64,000 nt of DNA from Acinetobacter lwoffii. GTDB taxonomy: Bacteria; Pseudomonadota; Gammaproteobacteria; Pseudomonadales; Moraxellaceae. A program made the translations under genes and the position numbers. The stretch spans positions 1,426,001 to 1,490,000 of the forward strand of contig NZ_CP118963.1 of NCBI RefSeq assembly GCF_029024105.1. The letters run 5' to 3'. The notes beneath the pieces are model-generated. The model was not told the DNA's origin and did no database searches. It saw nothing but the letters and a program-made list of their open reading frames with translations. Each line of letters opens with the position of its first letter. The first letter of the stretch is position 1. Shown here piece by piece: positions 63,001-64,000 of the stretch.

Positions 63001-63646
63001 TGGCGGTGCGTATATGTGTGTCTACGGTATGGAAGGTCCGGGTGGCTATCAGTTTGTCGGTCGTACTTCGCAAATGTGGTCACGCTACCGTAAAAACCCT
63101 GATTTTGAGCAAGGTATGCCGTGGTTACTGCGCTTCTTTGACCAAATTAAGTTTTATGAAGTGTCTGAGGCTGAACTGATGCAGATGCGTGAGGACTTTA
63201 AAGCAGGGCGTTTAAAATTACGCATTGAAGATGGTGTATTGAATCTAAAAGAATACAACGACTTCTTAACTGAAAACCAAGAATCTATTTCGGCATTTAA
63301 AGCGGTGCAACAAGCCAACTTTGATGCAGAGCGCCGTCGCTGGCATGAAGCAGGTCTTGCGGAATATGTCTCTGAAAGTCTAGATGCTGTGGATGATGGC
63401 GAAGGTGTTGAAGTGCCTGAAGGTGGTTGTGCGGTGGAATCGCATATGCCAGGTTCAATTTGGAAAATTGAATGTCAGTCAGGCGATATTGTGGAAGAAG
63501 GTGCGACCTTAGCTGTGATTGAAGCGATGAAGATTGAGATACCAATTATGGCACCTGAGCGTATGCGTGTGGATGCAATTACCATTGAAAAAGGGCAGAC
63601 GGTAAAAACGGGGCAGGTGTTGTTTACGTTGGCGCCAGTGGCTTGA
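60026..63646 (+). CDS. guanidine carboxylase (urea carboxylase family, biotin-dependent)
   Basis: 1206 residues in one chain. The biotin carboxylase domain covers about 1-450 (ATP-grasp loop KSTAGGGGIGMRLVW, EVNTRLQVEHGVTE). A carboxyltransferase region of the KipA/KipI type follows (about 470-1010, GRLGYWDVGVPPSGAIDPLSL and PAGNNYMLVEYGEL). The biotinyl domain at the end carries K1169 in IEAMKIE. Family members carboxylate urea or guanidine with ATP and bicarbonate. The guanidine riboswitch upstream argues strongly for guanidine. The product would feed the two small subunits encoded before it. The chain has no allophanate hydrolase part. Confidence 0.92.
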   Translation: MTLKYGFNKVLIANRGAIACRVIRTLKKLGIQSVAVYSEADRDSLHVTLADEAVFIGDAPASQSYLNVDKILEVAKHTGAQAIHPGYGFLSENTEFCNLCEAQGIVFLGPNAEQMKAFGLKHTARELAIQANVPLLPGSQLLADEAEALLEAERIGYPVMLKSTAGGGGIGMRLVWNAEELKEAYATVSYLAQANFKDAGLYLEKFVQNARHIEVQIFGDGNGLILALGERDCSVQRRNQKVIEETPAPHLNDEQRAYIQNVAIQLMQSVNYRSAGTVEFVMDTDTQEFYFLEVNTRLQVEHGVTEQVFGVDLVEWMVTLGSGDWVAPTSKLESQGHSIQVRLYAEDPIKNFQPSAGLLTHVEFDANARNETWVETGSNVSSFYDPMIAKIIVTADDRDSAIQAMTVTLAKTQVAGIETNLEYLQNIIDCNVFKAGTQTTRFLNTFEWKTQKIEVLQAGIQTAVQDVTGRLGYWDVGVPPSGAIDPLSLNVANQLLGNAPNTAGLECTLQGPSLKFHCDSQIVLAGGDMPSTLDGVSVPMWQTVNVRKGQVLKCGKIATGCRTYIGIKGGLNVPEYLGSQATFTLGQFGGHAGRNLLIGDMLPITAFTSDDVKALIEDQIPTFSNSWEIAVMYGPHGAPDFFTKNDIDTFFANEFEIHFNSSRTGIRLIGPKPEWARQDGGEAGLHPSNIHDNAYAIGAIDFTGDMPIILGPDGPSLGGFVCPAVVINSELWKLGQLKAGDKVKFVPVSYHQAKLLNEKYHAQLTAQDTQAVTFDESFYPEISTLKSAILDTLKGQNGTPDVVYRPAGNNYMLVEYGELVLDLNLRFRIHALMQWVKDQNIQGIIDLTPGIRSLQIHFDSTQLDQIDLLRMLQVAEEQLPDVTKMQVPSRTVYLPLAWEDSQTQLATERYMQTVRPDAPWCPDNIEFIRRINGLKDKQAVKDVVYNASYLVMGLGDVYLGAPVATPLDPRQRLVTTKYNPARTWTPENAVGIGGAYMCVYGMEGPGGYQFVGRTSQMWSRYRKNPDFEQGMPWLLRFFDQIKFYEVSEAELMQMREDFKAGRLKLRIEDGVLNLKEYNDFLTENQESISAFKAVQQANFDAERRRWHEAGLAEYVSESLDAVDDGEGVEVPEGGCAVESHMPGSIWKIECQSGDIVEEGATLAVIEAMKIEIPIMAPERMRVDAITIEKGQTVKTGQVLFTLAPVA

Positions 63647-63658
63647 TGAGATAGGAAT

Positions 63659-63688
63659 AAAAAGACCGCTTAAGCGGTCTTTTTATTT
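63659..63688. terminator. bidirectional terminator after the guanidine operon
   Basis: A 22-base perfect palindrome (AAAGACCGCTT and its complement, 63661-63682) with A and T runs outside. It ends the guanidine operon 15 bases after the carboxylase stop and also serves the convergent gene. Confidence 0.88.
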
Positions 63689-64000
63689 GGTAAAGGGTTT
63701 TCAGAAATAATGTGTTCGAAAATTTTTTTACATAGTTCTTTGGCAGATTCGGTTAATTCCCATTCAACATGATCCATAACCGTTAGAACTAAGCGACAAA
63801 ATTTAAGTTTTTCTTTAATAGTGCCTGATTGATCAGAAAAACATTTTTTAGGCTTGTCATCAGTGGTTCTAGGATTACCCACTCTAATTTGGTCATCAAG
63901 AATTTTACCAATACCATTTTTTGCATGAAAATAATCATGTTCTTCTATTAGAGTGACAATATCAAAACCTTCTTTGGTATCTGCTTGCATACCATCCATG
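63670..64000 (-). CDS. unrecognised protein, possibly incomplete at the window edge
   Basis: At least 109 residues. The ATG at the edge (63999) need not be the start, because the frame may continue beyond the window. The product is soluble and charged (EEHDYFHAKNGIGKILDDQIRVGN, then CRLVLTVMDHVEWELTESAKELCKKIFEH). I recognise no family. It overlaps the palindromic terminator at its 3' end. Confidence 0.45.
   Translation of the reverse strand, partial: MDGMQADTKEGFDIVTLIEEHDYFHAKNGIGKILDDQIRVGNPRTTDDKPKKCFSDQSGTIKEKLKFCRLVLTVMDHVEWELTESAKELCKKIFEHIISENPLPNKKTA

Noticed and set aside
1..64000. tRNA, rRNA and CRISPR arrays
   Set aside because: No cloverleaf-like conserved arms, rRNA stretches or regularly spaced repeats were noticed on either strand by reading. 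A tRNAscan or CRISPR search was not possible.

Overview
The window is a chromosomal segment of a gammaproteobacterium, almost certainly an Acinetobacter. The evidence is the AT-rich coding style, the close match of the benzoate and catechol enzymes to the A. baylyi type, an ATAC-N7-GTAT operator of the BenM/CatM kind, a DcaP-like porin and a PilU ATPase. No rRNA, tRNA or CRISPR array was seen. One complete insertion sequence is present.

Layout. 1-9.2 kb: a cut-off gene end, a PNPOx-family protein, an unknown protein, a phospholipase D lipoprotein, glutathione-dependent formaldehyde dehydrogenase, a glycine-zipper protein, a DAHP synthase behind an elaborate aromatic leader region, an AT-rich stretch with an unknown DxDNDG-repeat protein, and pilU without an adjacent pilT. 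9.3-10.1 kb: an 855-bp IS5-family element placed exactly at the stop codon of an MFS gene. 10.1-21.6 kb: minus-strand housekeeping and transport genes (MFS, gcvH, AraC regulator, ABC exporter, MscM-like channel, DUF2058, DUF1275, sstT, SulP). 21.8-23.4 kb: an ArsR regulator with the cysteine pair of persulfide sensors, divergent from cysK. 23.5-26.9 kb: a copper operon (copA with three metal-binding domains, cueR, copZ) behind a MerR-type promoter. 27-34.3 kb: a TetR regulator, an acyl-CoA dehydrogenase and a thiolase, a zinc metallopeptidase, a GNAT and an EamA transporter.

34.3-49.7 kb is a complete benzoate-to-central-metabolism island. One minus-strand array runs catB-catC-catA-benA-benB-benC-benD-benE-catI-catJ-catF-catD. 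It is divergent from one LysR regulator, which is followed by an aromatic-acid MFS transporter and a porin. Benzoate enters through the porin and BenK/BenE, BenABC-D make catechol, CatA-B-C open and isomerise it, CatD hydrolyses the enol-lactone, and CatIJ and CatF yield succinyl-CoA and acetyl-CoA. Two copies of a CCTCCC-rich repeat flank catF, and one supplies the ribosome-binding site of catD.

49.7-58.3 kb: a MocR-type regulator, an acyl-CoA ligase, a ferredoxin-reductase/desaturase pair, a small lipoprotein, a HAD phosphatase and a LysR regulator. 58.4-63.7 kb: a guanidine-degradation operon with a sigma-54 promoter, a guanidine-I riboswitch, two carboxyguanidine deiminase-type subunits and a 1206-residue biotin carboxylase. 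No allophanate hydrolase follows it.

The most unusual element is the 340-base leader of the DAHP synthase gene (5262-5600). It encodes two successive short peptides packed with Phe, Tyr and Trp codons, separated by a strong intrinsic terminator with competing hairpins. This looks like attenuation by aromatic amino acids, with a second leader peptide behind the terminator.
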